Assembly: GCA_043228905.1 (NCBI GenBank)
Contig: JBHGNT010000017.1
Location: 3,162,001-3,226,000, forward strand
From: Azolla caroliniana
Lineage: Eukaryota; Polypodiophyta
Direction: 5' to 3'
Length of the DNA: 64,000 nt
Below are positions 12,046 to 27,838 of this stretch, one piece after another; the first letter of the stretch is position 1; each line of letters begins with the position of its first letter. Made by a program: the position numbers and the translations under genes. The notes below the pieces were generated by a model, which was given only the letters and a program-made list of their open reading frames with translations, had not been told where the DNA came from and did no database searches.

Positions 12046-14751
12046 TTTATAAAATTACAAAACTACCCCCCACTCACCCAAAGTCCTAAACCAAACTCAT
12101 TTTACACTTCTCCATATTTACAAAGAATACCCCTCTTCATCCATTCTCATTTTAATCTCATTTTACTTGAGCAATTTTTAGCTCGCACTCAAAGATTAAG
12201 CAAATAAATTGCCCGCCATATCTGCGACATCATGATGATGATGATGATGATTTGATTACCACTGACATTTCAGGCAACAGCCGTTTAGTGCAGCAATTAG
12301 TTTTTATGTCCCTTACTTTTTGCTTTTTGTGTATATTAGATATTGATCATTGGAACCCTGTAGGAGAGACCATGGCCCTTACTATTGAGAATGATTGTTT
12401 CTACATCTTGTTTTCGACCATTTCTAGTACCTCGATTGGGCCCCACTCAACTCCACCAATGCTTTGGTTCTCCCTCAACCCATCCATATCGACAATCAAT
12501 GACATTTAGTGGCCTTGTAAAACATGTCTGAATATACATATCTATCAAACCTTGATTGCATTGCCTTTGCATTTGTGACTAATCCTCCCCATTCCAATAC
12601 ATGTTTTCCCCTCTAGATATACAAAGATTTAAGTAGCAAAAGTACTAATTAGTATTATACGCAACAATCTACTACATATTATTCCCAAAGAAACTTTTGC
12701 CATGCTTATGTCACATGTGAATGGATTCTTGTCCCTATTGTAAAATAATCATGGTTTTCCCCATCTTAATTTGGTAGAGAATTCCTACGTAAACTACATA
12801 ATTTGTCTTGATAATCAAGTAAGCATATTGTTCATATAATACATTTCCTAATAAAGCATATTTCTTCAACAAGAAGGGCATTTCGGTTAATTATCTTTTT
12901 TTAATACATTCTAAAATTTTGAATATTCTTTAGAGCACCCCCTGTCCTGTACTTTCAAAACTTACCACAAGACCCCTTGATCTTTAGGCGCAATTTAATT
13001 TGGCAATTAATTAGTTATTGATTAAATTATCTACAATTAGGGATTATTTTATGAGGAACCTCGAATAAACAATGATTGATCAATTGGTCTATTCATCACC
13101 GATTAATCAATCAATGTATTGATCATCACCCAATCAGTTTTAAATAGCTCAAATTATTTTTGAAAATTGAGGAGTATTTAGGCAATTATGCAAACATGAG
13201 AGAGATATGCACTTCATGTTTCCTTAATCATAAAAAATCACTTGACTAGACAACATGTACATGGAATCAAGTGTTTCAAACACTATACTTACGAAATGTA
13301 GTCAATCTCAATATAAATTTGTCAAATATATTGCACATTTGTATTCTAAAATATGTCACAACATCGAGACATGTTAGATATTTAATTGCAAAATTTACAA
13401 ATGATTTTCTATAATGCAATTGTAAATAACACATTCACTAAAAGACACCACAATGGTAAGAAGAGGAAACATGTTATAGTTGGCATTTGTCAACAAAACA
13501 AAAGTTTGTTGTTTATATGCCGTGCCACAAATATTTGTGTTAAAGTCCTACTAACAAAATATAAGTTGATGCATTTATTGTAGGTTATCAAGATAAAATG
13601 ACATCGCCAAATTGTCTTGTTCATCATTTTCAATGCTCGAAGTGACTGATGATGGAGGTTAATGTGAATGTCTCTATGACTACATTTGTTAATCATTTTG
13701 TTAATAATTTGTCAAATCTTTATGGGTGGCTTGCTTATGGCTATACTTAATGATCAAAATTTTATTCCATTGTGAGTTGTGAATATAGTTTTTCTTTGAG
13801 ACTCTACATTCCCTTGTAAATTGTGGTTTTAAGTCAAATGTTATCTTGCGATCTTAGTTCACTAATCAAACAAACCCATTAGAGGCATGAAATAAAATTT
13901 GGAAGACATTCTTCATTTATATGTCAAAAAGATTATGGTATATGACCATATTCCCCAAATGATGATCTTGAAAACATGCATGACCTCCTTTGATCCTTCA
14001 CCAAATGATAGTATAACACAATTGGTAGGGAAAATCTAAGACATCAAATGCAAATATACAAGTCAACATAATATGCATATAGTTTTCAAAGGTAGGAAGT
14101 CAATGTGGTTGCAAGTTTTCATTTGTTTTATCATTTGGAAACTATCATTTATATCAACTTATCATGTTAACTTACCACCCCATCATTCTTGCCAATGACA
14201 ACCTAAATAGAACTCTATTGCAAGGATAATGTGTGTTTTCCATTCTAACTTGATCACTCTCAAGGACTTTCTTACACTCAACAAAATTGATCACATAATA
14301 TTACATATTTCACTATTAAGGATTGTATTGAGTACATCACCATCCCATTGTTACCATGCCTTTCCATGGTCTGAATGATACATTGTTGGGTAGAAAATCT
14401 AACCTTTGGCACGCCTCCTTTTCTCAATATTTATTTCATTTGTTACTTGATACTTGTGGTTGATTAATGGAGAGCATGAAACACCATATTGCAAAAGATC
14501 ATAGTGACATTAATCACGATTGCAACTAATTAGCCATATAAGCATGAAGTAATGTAAATATATAAAAGAATGTCAAAAATGATTGCTCACGTGCCATCCC
14601 CCTTATTGCATGTACATACAGTAACCTAAAAAAAGAATTGTATAGAAGCTTGCAACATTTGGATGTTCAGTTAAAAGGATGGCTAAATTGCAATCCCCCT
14701 GATCCAAGAACATTGAAGCAAAACAAACAAAAAATTTAAGGTAAGTTGGGC
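12046..14751. other. Intergenic DNA, nothing recognised
   Basis: AT-rich sequence between two minus-strand genes. A short (GAT)n tract, shown as ATG ATG on the plus strand, lies near 12230-12252. Open frames are short, unsupported by family similarity or splice structure, and I regard them as chance. Confidence 0.5.
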
Positions 14752-17207
14752 CTAGATTTTTACATGGCATTGGTTTGACCTAAATGTCTCAGGAGCAAGA
14801 GACTTCAATATCAAACTTTCAAGTCTTTTCGCTCCAAAACTAGGTTTAAGTATAGTTATATCCCCTATTTCTTTACAAGGATCTTTACCATTTCTATTAG
14901 TAGCAACACACCAACCACCTGGGGTAAAATAATCACCTTTGCGACCAAGAAGTTCGTTATCAATCTTGTCAAGAACCGGATCATCCTGCTCAAACTTCCT
15001 TGCAAATGCAGCCCCACTTTCTTTCATGTTATCAAAATCGCTCATACCTAACACGCGTGGATGTTGCTTTGGTGGGTTATCCCAAGCAATGTAATGTAAG
15101 TCATGATTCACTGTGGTGTTTTGGAACTCTTTTGTGTTACAAATCACGCTATGGAAATAACCTTCCGGTGACGAAACGAAATTCGTGAAGTACATAAGCA
15201 TCATGCGAGGGAGGTTATCCCATCCAAAAATGCAATACTCCAGAAAGGATCTCGTCAATGCTACCCAGGCCGACCCTGGAACATAAATAAATATTAGATT
15301 TAAATTAAATGTATATATTAGAATTTTACAGTCACCAATAAACAAAAAAAGCATAAATTGATTGCGTGTAGTGATGAAGGCTGATATGGTTTCCTAATCT
15401 TAAAGCAATGTGTCTATTGGTGAGATTCATTGTCTTTCTATGACAACTGAAGGGGTTGAGAATTATTTAGCATCATCTTATGAAACCAAACTTCTATTAT
15501 GACACAATCGATGATGAATGACAAACTAGAAACCCAAGAAAAAAGCTTTTGCCCTACGACAATTTTGGAACATATAATGTATACATTGGAAGCACAACAT
15601 ATTTAGCCTGTAAAATATTAAAAAGGATAGCACTAATTTCATAAATACCAAGAAATAATTTGAATGAATTTGGCAATGTACGGCGTTGGGTCGCCCAAAA
15701 AATATCTGCTTTTTGGGATTGATACAAACCCGGATCAACAATTATAGGCTTTGCTCTTTGATATCTGTGAGACAAAATGCAAGTTGAAATCTTCTAAGCA
15801 TGAACAGAAGATTCTCTTCGTTATGACAACCTGGTTGTGAATTGAAGACCGTAATTTGGTCTCTACTTACTCTTTCCACCCAATGTCACTCGTGTGCTCG
15901 ATGAAGTTCAGATCCTTTGGCAAGTAGGAAAAGACATGGAGCAGTTCTGCAGGAAACACAAATAATGGACAAATAAATAAGAGACTCTATTTTTCATGAA
16001 GTTCGGATCCCGTATGTGTGGAAAAAGCACACGAAACAGATGTTTCTGGATTCCTTGAAAAACGGTCCCTATACTGTTTAAAAGAAATTTTCTCCCATAG
16101 TAGAGAAGGAATCATCAGAAATGTAAACGATATTCGACCAAAACTCATCTACCAGAGTAGAGAACACATTGCCTCTGTTTTAAGTTACCATTGAGATTTG
16201 AAATAAATGTTGTAAGATTGTGAATCATGTAACTGATAATGAAACTATCCATGGATGCCACAAGCAAAAACAATGCATGTTTCAAAAAACACTAAACACT
16301 TCTTTGGGTCATTTTCCTAACTCTATAAAGCTATCTCTAAGTGATGAAGGAAACTACATGGTATCTTTCACTATCTCTTGACTGAAGAAAATATATCAAT
16401 GCTTTGATGAGTTGTCATTCATACTATACTAGAGTGAAGGAAAGATTTAACCACATTATATCAAGGATACATCAATGCCATAGAATGTGGATTTAAAGAG
16501 AACAATTTAAAGTGGGGAAATAGAGTTAAGAGAAAAAAACACATACCATCTTGAGTTACCAAAGGGTAATCGGAGGCGCTAAGGTTAATGAACCAATCCC
16601 AATCTCGGCTTTTCCGGAGCAAAATGGCGGCAGCATGGAGGGTACAAGCAGTCATAGTGGGGCCCATATAAGTAATTAGGTTAGCCTTACCGATCACATA
16701 AACATTCGCGAACATGGCCAAAGTAGGGTTAAGCTTCGCAAACTTGGCGAGTTCAATTCTCTCCTCAGGACTGGCATCCAGATCAAGGTGCAGAACATAA
16801 TGATTCCTCGGATGGTAGAGCGCCTTCGCGAGCCTTCTCATCCGCTTGCTATCTCCACGGGTACCGGTGATGAGGTAGGCTAATCTCGGCGGGGGCGACG
16901 GAAAGGTCTCGCGAGGGAAGTTTCCGGAAGGCGGGAAGCTCCATGAAGGTGAAGAAGGAGAAGAAGAAGAGTCCATCAAGGGTCTCATGCTAAGGGAAAT
17001 GCTCAGGGCCTCGGACATGGATTGGGGGAAGGGTCCGAGAGAAGCTCTGTAGTAATAAAAACTGCAAGAGCAGGCGAGGAGGAGGAGGAAGAGGAGGAGG
17101 CATAGGGTTAGGGAAAGGATGGAAAGAGGGAAGAGGAGTAACCACTTCTTCCTTTGAATATGTGAAGCTCTGCACAGTAATAATAGGTTGGGGAAGGTGC
17201 TCTTCAT
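14752..17207 (-). CDS. GT14 family beta-glucuronosyltransferase-like protein
   Basis: A plant GT14 (core-2/I-branching) protein, likely a Golgi enzyme adding glucuronic acid to arabinogalactan proteins, as shown for Arabidopsis GlcAT14 members. Four coding exons: 16547-17207, 15871-15946, 15649-15764, 14752-15275. Phases close and give 458 aa, the usual size. It is a type II membrane protein: a short basic N-terminus, a membrane segment at about residues 22-50 very rich in Leu, Cys and Phe, and a Ser/Pro stem. The catalytic part starts at RLAYLITGTRGD and includes HPRNHYVLHLDLDA, WDWFINLSASDYPLVTQD, FIEHTSDIGWK, AKPIIVDPGLY and GWDNLPRMMLMYFTNF. Near the C-terminus are PEGYFHSVICN, WDNPPKQHP, FARKFEQDDPVLDKID and FTPGGWC, all GT14 hallmarks. 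The start at 17207 directly precedes the membrane anchor. Which GT14 subgroup it belongs to cannot be settled here. Confidence 0.92.
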
Positions 17208-17416
17208 CTTCAGAGGCTAGGAGAAAAAGGGAAGAAAGACAAAAACAAAAACAGAGCGGAAGAGGAAGACAGGGCAGGAGGCAGGGGACAGAATTTTTTC
17301 TTCTTAATTTTGGTTTTTTCTTTTTGGGGGGGGGGGGTTTCAAAATTGAAGACAAATCGGTCAGTATTTGAAGCTTTCCAGAGAGACTTTAAAACTGGGC
17401 TCCTGCTTTTTCTTCT

Positions 17417-17495
17417 TTTCTTTCCTTTATTTATTTATATATTTATTTATTTATTAATCTATTTATTTATTTATCTATTTATTTATTTGTTTAAT
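17417..17495. repeat. (ATTT)n microsatellite
   Basis: Tandem ATTT/TTTA units with a few ATCT and ATAT variants, upstream of the GT14 gene. Confidence 0.9.
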
Positions 17496-17642
17496 TTATT
17501 GCTAACCCTCGATCTCCAAAACCCAAAAAACACAATAATTTAATAAATCGACATTTTACAAAAACCTTCCTCATTCTCGTTTGTTTTTATTTTACCAAAT
17601 TTCCGAATGTTTTTTTAAATTAATTATTTAAATCACTCCCCA

Positions 17643-17650
17643 TCTGTCTA

Positions 17651-17681
<31 letters not shown>

Positions 17682-17682
17682 C
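17643..17682. repeat. (CTGT)n microsatellite
   Basis: About eight nearly perfect tandem CTGT/TGTC units, preceded by two CTAT variants. Confidence 0.9.
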
Positions 17683-18726
17683 CATCCCTCATGTTTCAAA
17701 ATCTTGTATGTATTTATTTAGTTAACTCAAAATTTTGACTTCTTTTTATTCTTTCCTGTTTTAGCAAGCATTTCATTTAATACAAACTCACTTTGCATTT
17801 AATAGAGGTCTTCCTTTTTCTTAAGTCATCTTACACTTTAGTGTTGTCTTTGCATGATAGAATCTAGAGTCTGGACTATCCCCAATCATCTACATCGGAG
17901 CGCCGAATGGAGACCGCTACATACGGGAATGCAACACCTGGCAGCATTTGTAGATGTACTATTTACTATCATATTCGAGGTAGATTGCAACTCTCTATAT
18001 CCAAGAGGGATCTGGACTTTGGACCATTGTAGCATCTCATGCAATTCGAGGACCACATAAGTATTGGATCTAAAATCTCTTGGAGCTTCAGAGGCACAAA
18101 TAAGCCATATTGGAAGATAGCGCACAAACACATCCATTGGAAGAAGAACATAAAAGCACCATCCTTTATTTTCCTCACATACATACCACACACATCTCAC
18201 AACTCACTCAAGCCCAAATAAAGTACATGATAAATGAACGAGCTTACCTAACAAAGCTAGGAGATTCCCAAGACAACCCCCCTAGGAAAACAATCGTGAC
18301 ACCTCACATAATAAATAAGAGCAATTGTTGGAAGTTTGGGTCGGGACTCCTCAAGCAAAATAATACAATTGAGAGGAGGAGGTATGATGGGGGCTTTGGG
18401 ATGGGTCTTATATAAATATGGGTATTTGTTATTTTCTCGAGCAAGAAAACAAGCTATACAATGTACATTGATATGGTCTAATTAACCATACTAGCCTCTT
18501 AGAGACATTGATACACTTCTCTTTCATTAATCAATTATAACTCTTTGTCAATTTTCGGTTCTCAATCAAATGAAAAACAAGTTATAAACATAATATATGT
18601 GAAGTTTCTTACCAATTGTATTCATAGCATGGTAGATCTGAAACATTCGAAACACAAGGCAAACGTATGTTTGTGTGCAAATGTTAATGTCGATGGAGGT
18701 AATCCCTTCGTTCTGTTCTTACTTTA

Positions 18727-18797
18727 GGGCGCAACCAGGATTGAACTGATGACCTATCGGACTGCAGCCGATTGCTCTACCATTGAGCTATGCACCC
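18727..18797 (-). tRNA. tRNA-Cys (anticodon GCA)
   Basis: The minus strand folds as a 71-nt cloverleaf. The acceptor arms GGGTGCA and TGCGCCC pair with one G-U. The D stem is GCTC/GAGC with loop AATGGTA. The anticodon stem is ATCGG/CCGAT with loop CTGCAGT, so the anticodon is GCA. The variable loop is short and the T arm is ATCAG/CTGGT with loop TTCAATC. The A box (TAGCTCAATGG) is good; the B box (AGTTCAATCCT) departs from consensus. No run of four or more T follows within about 20 nt, so termination may be weak. It resembles eukaryotic nuclear rather than chloroplast tRNA-Cys. It could be an expressed gene or a recently silenced copy. Confidence 0.75.
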
Positions 18798-19976
18798 TTG
18801 ATGTTTATTCCATTATACCAATAAGACTTCTTGCCAAGAGTATTCGCATAACTTTTCATAATACTAGGAAATTTGTGCCATGATTTACAAAATACAATTG
18901 TTTTTCACACTCTATTAATAATTGTTACATCATACAATTTGCTAATTACACTTCTAATTAGAAACTTGTTGATTCTTGAGTAGAGGATTAATATGTTCAC
19001 GTCACTCCAATGAGAAACTTATCCATGTGCCTAATCTTAATTTTCACATGATTAAGAGGTGAACTCGACCAAGCATACATAGGTAGCTTGGAAAAATAAC
19101 AAGAGAAGTTGTTCGATGTCTCATATATAGATGTGATCAATATCAATAAATTTCTAGGAATAGAAAACTTGTCATTGGTTTATCAATCTAAAAAATGGTG
19201 AGTTGTATCAATATGTGTATGCCTTAAGATAACTGTGGCTTTGGAATGAAGGGTTGTTTGGCAAATAAGAAAATAAGAGAAACACATTCAAGCCCCCTAA
19301 ATGAACCCTTCTACCTGAGCTATCTAAACTACTTCGAGCTTCATCAAATTCAATCTTAGAAAACCATCCTACCTTCAATATATTTATTATAGCAAAACTG
19401 CTCATTAGCACTATCACAAACAATTGCTCATCCTGAGATATCCTCAATACTTCTAACAATCATACTAATACATACTCCCATTGAAATAATTACAATTGCC
19501 ATGGCATTTAATATATCTGTGGCTGATTCATGACTGATGAGCAACATGCATTGAGGGCATAGTAAGATCATTCATGGCCAAAGCTGCTTCTTCTGGCCAA
19601 CTATTCATGAATTAAAAGAGAACATAAACAGAAAGATATAGCTAGAAACTCATGGCATGAAATTGATTAATGACCGTTCCCTCTGGCATGAACAAATCTG
19701 ATTTTTCCTATGTAGGCAAATGTTTGTGTTTGGGCTTTGTTTCACATAATTCATATATATTTTCACACAATCTGTAAAGAAAACACCAGAACATATATCC
19801 CACACATTTGAATCTAAATGTGACATGTAGACAAGATATCACCCACATTTATCAATACAATTTCAGATCTTTAACAAAACATACATTTCAACTTGTTTTT
19901 AATGTCTATCCTGATTGTTGTTTGCAGACCAGTAGGGGCTATTGCATGAATTTTGGCATCTGTAGTGCAAAAGAGA
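18798..19976. other. Intergenic DNA, nothing recognised
   Basis: AT-rich spacer between the tRNA and the CDC25-like gene. No frame with known similarity on either strand. The part adjoining 19977 is probably the 3' UTR of the minus-strand gene. Confidence 0.5.
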
Positions 19977-22695
19977 CTAGCAACCTTTGCAAGTCGCCTT
20001 TGGGCAGCGACAAATCGGATGGCCTGAATCTGCCCATCCATTAAAACCTCTCTCAAGGATGCATATCTGAGGAACCTTATCCATACTTTTGTTGGACAAA
20101 GTTATATGTTCTACCAACTTTCTTGCACATTTTGGTCCTCTCACCTGAAAGTTAAATAAATTAGAAATGGCCTGATTATTTGTTATGAAGAAAAGATTTA
20201 TACAATCAAAATCAACCTGACTTAGGGCACAATGGAAAACCACTACTTCTTGGCCTCTGATTCTTCCCACTAAATCTGGAAGGTTCTCATGAAATGTGTC
20301 ACTTGCAAAGTGCCATGAACCAGCAATATGGCCGTCATAACTTCTTTCCTCATCCCTGATTAAATGTTCTTGAACTAGTTATATTATCCTCACCCTCATT
20401 ATAAAATCCTCTCTTTCTCTCTCAATTCATAAACAATTGCAGAAATAGAGATAACAGTTGGTGGAAAATTTGTCCTGCATGCAAATCAGGTAGTGAGAAA
20501 CAACAACAACAAGTATTTACAGCATGAAGAATATTGTGCATGCATAGGATATAGGCCCTCATGCTTCATTTTAAAAAGTTTTCATGGTAAGTCGATTATG
20601 AAAACTGAAGCAAAGTATAGGTTTTTGACATTTTATACTTTGCAATATTGAAAATTACCATACCTTGTATGCTCAACCTTATCAAGTGTCGTGTATTTAT
20701 GATCAACGTCACCAACACACAGCATAATATCCTCAATAATATTGACCTTTGATTCTTCTTTTACAAATAAGTCTTCTTCACTTTCATGGTGTGTCCATAA
20801 TCAGTTTAATTGCAAACCGATAGTATGAAGCAATATTACAGACATCACCATCATTTACAGAAATATTATTTTGCCTTTCCTTCTCCTTTTCTTAGCAAAA
20901 TAAGACAGTAGATGTGAAGTTTATGATGTCTTCAACATTTCCTTGGATTTGTGGGCCGTGCTAGCTTTCCTGATGATGAGATAATGGGATTTTATTTGGA
21001 TTCCCCTCCTCTTCTTGCTATCTTCACCATCGATTATTTCCATCTGAAGTTCAGCGTTAAAACCATAGTTGGTATATTCCAATCATACTAATCACTCTCT
21101 TGAAATATATTTCACTCTCACTCTTCACTCTCTCTCTCCCTCTCTCAAAACCTTTCTTGCATCTCATCGAAGCATTCTAAATATTGTGACTTACATGCGA
21201 TGGAATTTCTCTTCCCTCCTACTTTTATGATTCTGAATACATTCCAACCCCTCAAAATCTTCACATAAAATGTACGGAAAGCCTTCAAACTATGGCCAGG
21301 ACCATAACAATACAGACAAGATTATTACCATGTAGAGTATGGCAAACCTCCACACTGTCAACCTCTTCCTCTTTTCTAAACAAACATTGCTCAATCTCAA
21401 GGCCATGGTTACTTACTTACAAAGATCCATTAAGCTTATAGATCATGGTTACGATAACATCGGAACCACAAAGTCAAATACTACATTCCTGTCTATGTTC
21501 ATCTCCACAAGCATCATTAATTCTCTACAACAATTTCAATACCTTCAATATTTATGGCACACATTATTAGCATATAATCTTGAACATATTCAGCACCATT
21601 ATCATTGTCATCATTAATAGTTCATTCTACTATTTCTCGCCTTGAATATTGTAAAGTGAAGGGGACGCTTTGTTCTTTTCTGTACCCAACTATAAACATC
21701 AGGGCCTTGCTGATATCAGCCCATTACTACACCAATTTCTGTCTTTAACTCTGTCAATACCACCTTTAATCTCATTTCAAAAAGTGGCTTCTCTTTAATA
21801 CTCGCTATTCCAAAAAAAGTACCTCTAAGTCTGAGTAACATATCCAGTCCTAAAAGATCAAGTTACCTGCCTTGCTTACACTCTTCATTCCTAATTTTGT
21901 GCCATCTAAAATATAGCTACTATAGCTTTAATTATACATCACACAATCTTCAACAGATTATACATCTGACAGAGTGAATGATCTCCAATCATGACTAATC
22001 CAGGTTTCTACCAAATTCGGTTGGATCTTGGCCATGTGCGAGGGTGTTTTTCTACCCTCAACCTCCATCTATTGCCATCCATTCATCACCAAGCATTTAT
22101 TCCAATTTATGAATGACCACCTTGAGATCTTATGTGTTAGTTGCCATTTATCGCACCATAATAGACTACACAACTGAAGTCCTCCTATCTCTGTGTGTTT
22201 TGCACAAATCTTACCATCGCTCTTTGGAACCTTTTTTCTACATATGAACCATACAACTTCTCTTGTTTCAAACTGTTTGCCATACATCTACATATTTACA
22301 ATACATATTCTCTCGTTTCAAAATGTATACAATACATCTGATTATCTGCCTGTGCGTGCGTTTTCAACAACTCTGGTATTCTCTATTGTGACACCCGTTC
22401 ACAAATGGCACCATGGTTATGTAGATCAGACGCGTAAATTTGATCAAATAATGCATTTCTTTTGCAGAAATAATCATAACAGTGATATTTAATAAAAACG
22501 ACTCCAATTTCGGATATTCAGTAAAAACGACTCAGATTTTCTGCGTACATCTTCATGCAGAGATAAGAGAAATAACAGAGAACGAGAGATAAAGGAAAGA
22601 TTGATGTACCTCACATCGACTATGGCGATATTGCCTGAGGGCTGAAGCTTTGTGAGCTGTGTCGCTGTGATGTAGGAAATCGGAATAGATGCCAT
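19977..22695 (-). CDS. CDC25-like phosphatase / arsenate reductase (rhodanese fold)
   Basis: A small single-domain rhodanese-type enzyme of the Arath;CDC25 / ACR2 family, known as a tyrosine phosphatase and arsenate reductase (also called HAC/ATQ relatives). Coding exons: 22610-22695, 20217-20355, 19977-20144. Phases close and give 130 aa, equal to the family's length. Visible are ISYITATQLTKL, NIAIVDVRDEE-type start of the rhodanese fold (NIAIVDVR then DEERSYDGHIAGSWHFAS), the catalytic loop HCALSQVRGP with the C-X5-R signature split over the second intron, LERGFNGW, and the C-terminal zinc loop CRCPKATCKGC. The first intron is 2.25 kb, most of the gene. An in-frame ATG at 22779 would add 28 residues (MGFFRSS...), but family proteins start at the MASIPIS-like position, so 22695 was preferred. 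Confidence 0.9.
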
Positions 22696-22825
22696 CGCAG
22701 GGTTCTCCTTCTCTGATTTCTTCTTTTTGTGAAGAAGGCAAGGAAATACAGACTCCAAACTTGATCTGAAGAAGCCCATCCTTTTCTCTCTCTCTCTCTC
22801 TCATACACACACACACACAAACAAA
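22696..22825 (-). promoter_or_regulatory. Leader of the CDC25-like gene with GA and GT microsatellites
   Basis: On the plus strand 22783-22802 is a CT run followed by a CA run to about 22820. On the coding strand this is a GT/GA-rich leader directly upstream of the alternative start codon at 22779. Confidence 0.5.
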
Positions 22826-22893
22826 CAATAAAGCCAACCCAAACTGTAATTCACGCTAGGAAAGGTCCCAAGACTCCATGGACCCAAATGAAG

Positions 22894-23028
22894 AGACTTT
22901 GGGCATGACCCCATTAATTTGTCGAGAGACTCTTTGGACAGGACCTGTTAATTCCTCGGACAACTCTTCGGACAGGACCCATTAATTCGTCGAGAGACTC
23001 TTTGGACATGACCCATTAATCCCTCGAA
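22894..23028. repeat. 34-bp minisatellite, four copies
   Basis: Four diverged tandem copies of a unit of about 34 bp, recognisable by GGACATGACCCATTAAT and TCGAGAGACTCTTT, start near 22894, 22927, 22961 and 22995. It lies upstream of the CDC25-like gene and has no coding potential. Confidence 0.8.
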
Positions 23029-24610
23029 CAATCCGTGTGGTAACAATGCAATGTAGAACCCCTCTTTCAACTAACTTGTTGAGTACCATTCGGACATGGC
23101 ACGGCACGCCTTCTGTGTGCAACCAGTAGTCTGTCTACATAGATTTGTCTGAATGATATCTGAGTTTTGGACTTTGATGCCACATGCCATCCTATGTATG
23201 TTTATGATTTTGTTTGATTGAGAAGCCTTCGTTGCCCTACATAGTATGCTCCACACGAACTATGAAAGAATGATATTTGATCGTATATGGAGACTACATG
23301 CAACTAATACATGTTATGGTTTATTGTCGGAAACGATAACATAAAATGTGTGGGCATTACCCTTAGTTAGGTGAGTCTTGCATCAATTCTTGCAAACCTG
23401 GGAATTTTATCCTTTAGGAAGTGTATTATAATTGATTGGGTAAGTGACTCTACATGGGAGCACTATCCCTAGTTAGGTAGTTTTGTCCTCAATGGAAATT
23501 AGTACAGGTTTTCCATTACAATAGAGAAATTGTTCAGTTACTAGATAGATTGAAATATATTTCTATAGTGTGACATAATCATGGGCAAAGGTTTAGACAA
23601 ATAAAATCAATTGTTTGTATATAAACCCATTTCTCCTAAAAAAGAATGGCACATAAACGGGGTGATTGAATTAAAAGAGGAGAACAAGCACATTACTTGC
23701 ACAAGCACATTGCCTAATTATGTATGCTTCAAATCACATGTTCACACTTGGAAGTTGTTCTAAGTGACTTATTCTTAAAGTGGAGGACACGATAGATTAT
23801 TAAATAGGTTGTTAGTTCCATTAAATCGACGTAATATGCAAAGGGTATCGAATACCAAAGTTTTAGTACATGAGTGACTTTGCTCTGAGAGTCTAACACG
23901 TCTCGATCCTCGAAGAAAGGAACGACTAACGTAAATTACCATGCCACATAGCATGTCATTACCTCAAATTTGGACCAAGTATCGATCTCATTAACGTGAA
24001 GAAAAGGGAATGTAACATGTCATTCATGCACAGGTCCATATTGTGTTGTTGCAACAAGCATTTGTCGATGAATAAGATTGAGATAGGGTAGATACTAATT
24101 GATCATACCTCAAAGACAGGAATATGAAATGTGATTCATTAAAAACCCCAGTCCATATGGTGTTCAATTGAGATAGGCATCGGAGAAGGGAGGTCGAAAG
24201 ATATGGGATTGTGACATGTGATTGATTCATTGAAGCCATGGTTCATGTGGTTGTACCAAATTGGGCTTCAGGGGCAGAGAAGACCTCTCTCCAATTCCAA
24301 CAAAAAACCAAACAGACTAATAAGAAAAAGGAGTCAATTTTAGAGATACATGTGAAGGAGACAGGCTATATATATAAAAAAACAAAACAATTACAAAATA
24401 AAATAAAAAATAGCAAAGAAAACATGATGAAATGAATAAATAGATAGAAAATATTCACTAAAATAGAAAATACAAATAGATAATAAATAAATAATTAATC
24501 AATTTATACCAGAAGAAAGCATTGTGAAGAAGAAGAAGGAGAAGAAAAAGAAGAAGAAGAAGAGATCGAGCAATACGGCATCGAAGGTTTCTTAGATCCA
24601 CACAGATACT
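23029..24610. other. Intergenic DNA between divergent genes
   Basis: No gene recognised. Three diverged copies of a segment of about 110-115 bp lie between 24008 and 24300, marked by ATGTGATTCATT and CCATATGGTG-like blocks. A purine tract of GAAGAA units at 24516-24562 is the probable promoter/leader of the V-ATPase E gene. Confidence 0.5.
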
Positions 24611-24736
24611 GTATGTTCCTTTCCTTCTCCTTAGATCTTTGTGCTTGTCTGTTCTTTATCTTCTCCTGAATCTCTAGTTTCTTTTTCCCTTTCTTTCTGC
24701 AGAATACGTCTCATCAGAAGCTCAAGTCATTCCACC

Positions 24737-27838
<3,102 letters not shown>

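Larger units (their letters stand above)
17208..18726. other. Intergenic DNA with several microsatellites
   Basis: Upstream region of the GT14 gene. It contains a G12 run (17326-17337), an (ATTT)n tract with variants (about 17417-17495) and a (CTGT)n tract (17643-17682). No gene recognised between 17.7 and 18.7 kb; the open frames overlap one another on both strands and have no known similarity. Confidence 0.6.

Noticed and set aside
12252-12509. Open frame of 85 codons
   Set aside because: No family similarity and typical AT-rich chance frame in intergenic DNA.
16990-17371. Proline/leucine-rich open frames around the GT14 start
   Set aside because: Alternative-frame shadows of the GT14 membrane anchor and leader.
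17886-18415. Several overlapping open frames near 18 kb
   Set aside because: Open on both strands at once, without recognisable family or splice signals; judged as chance.
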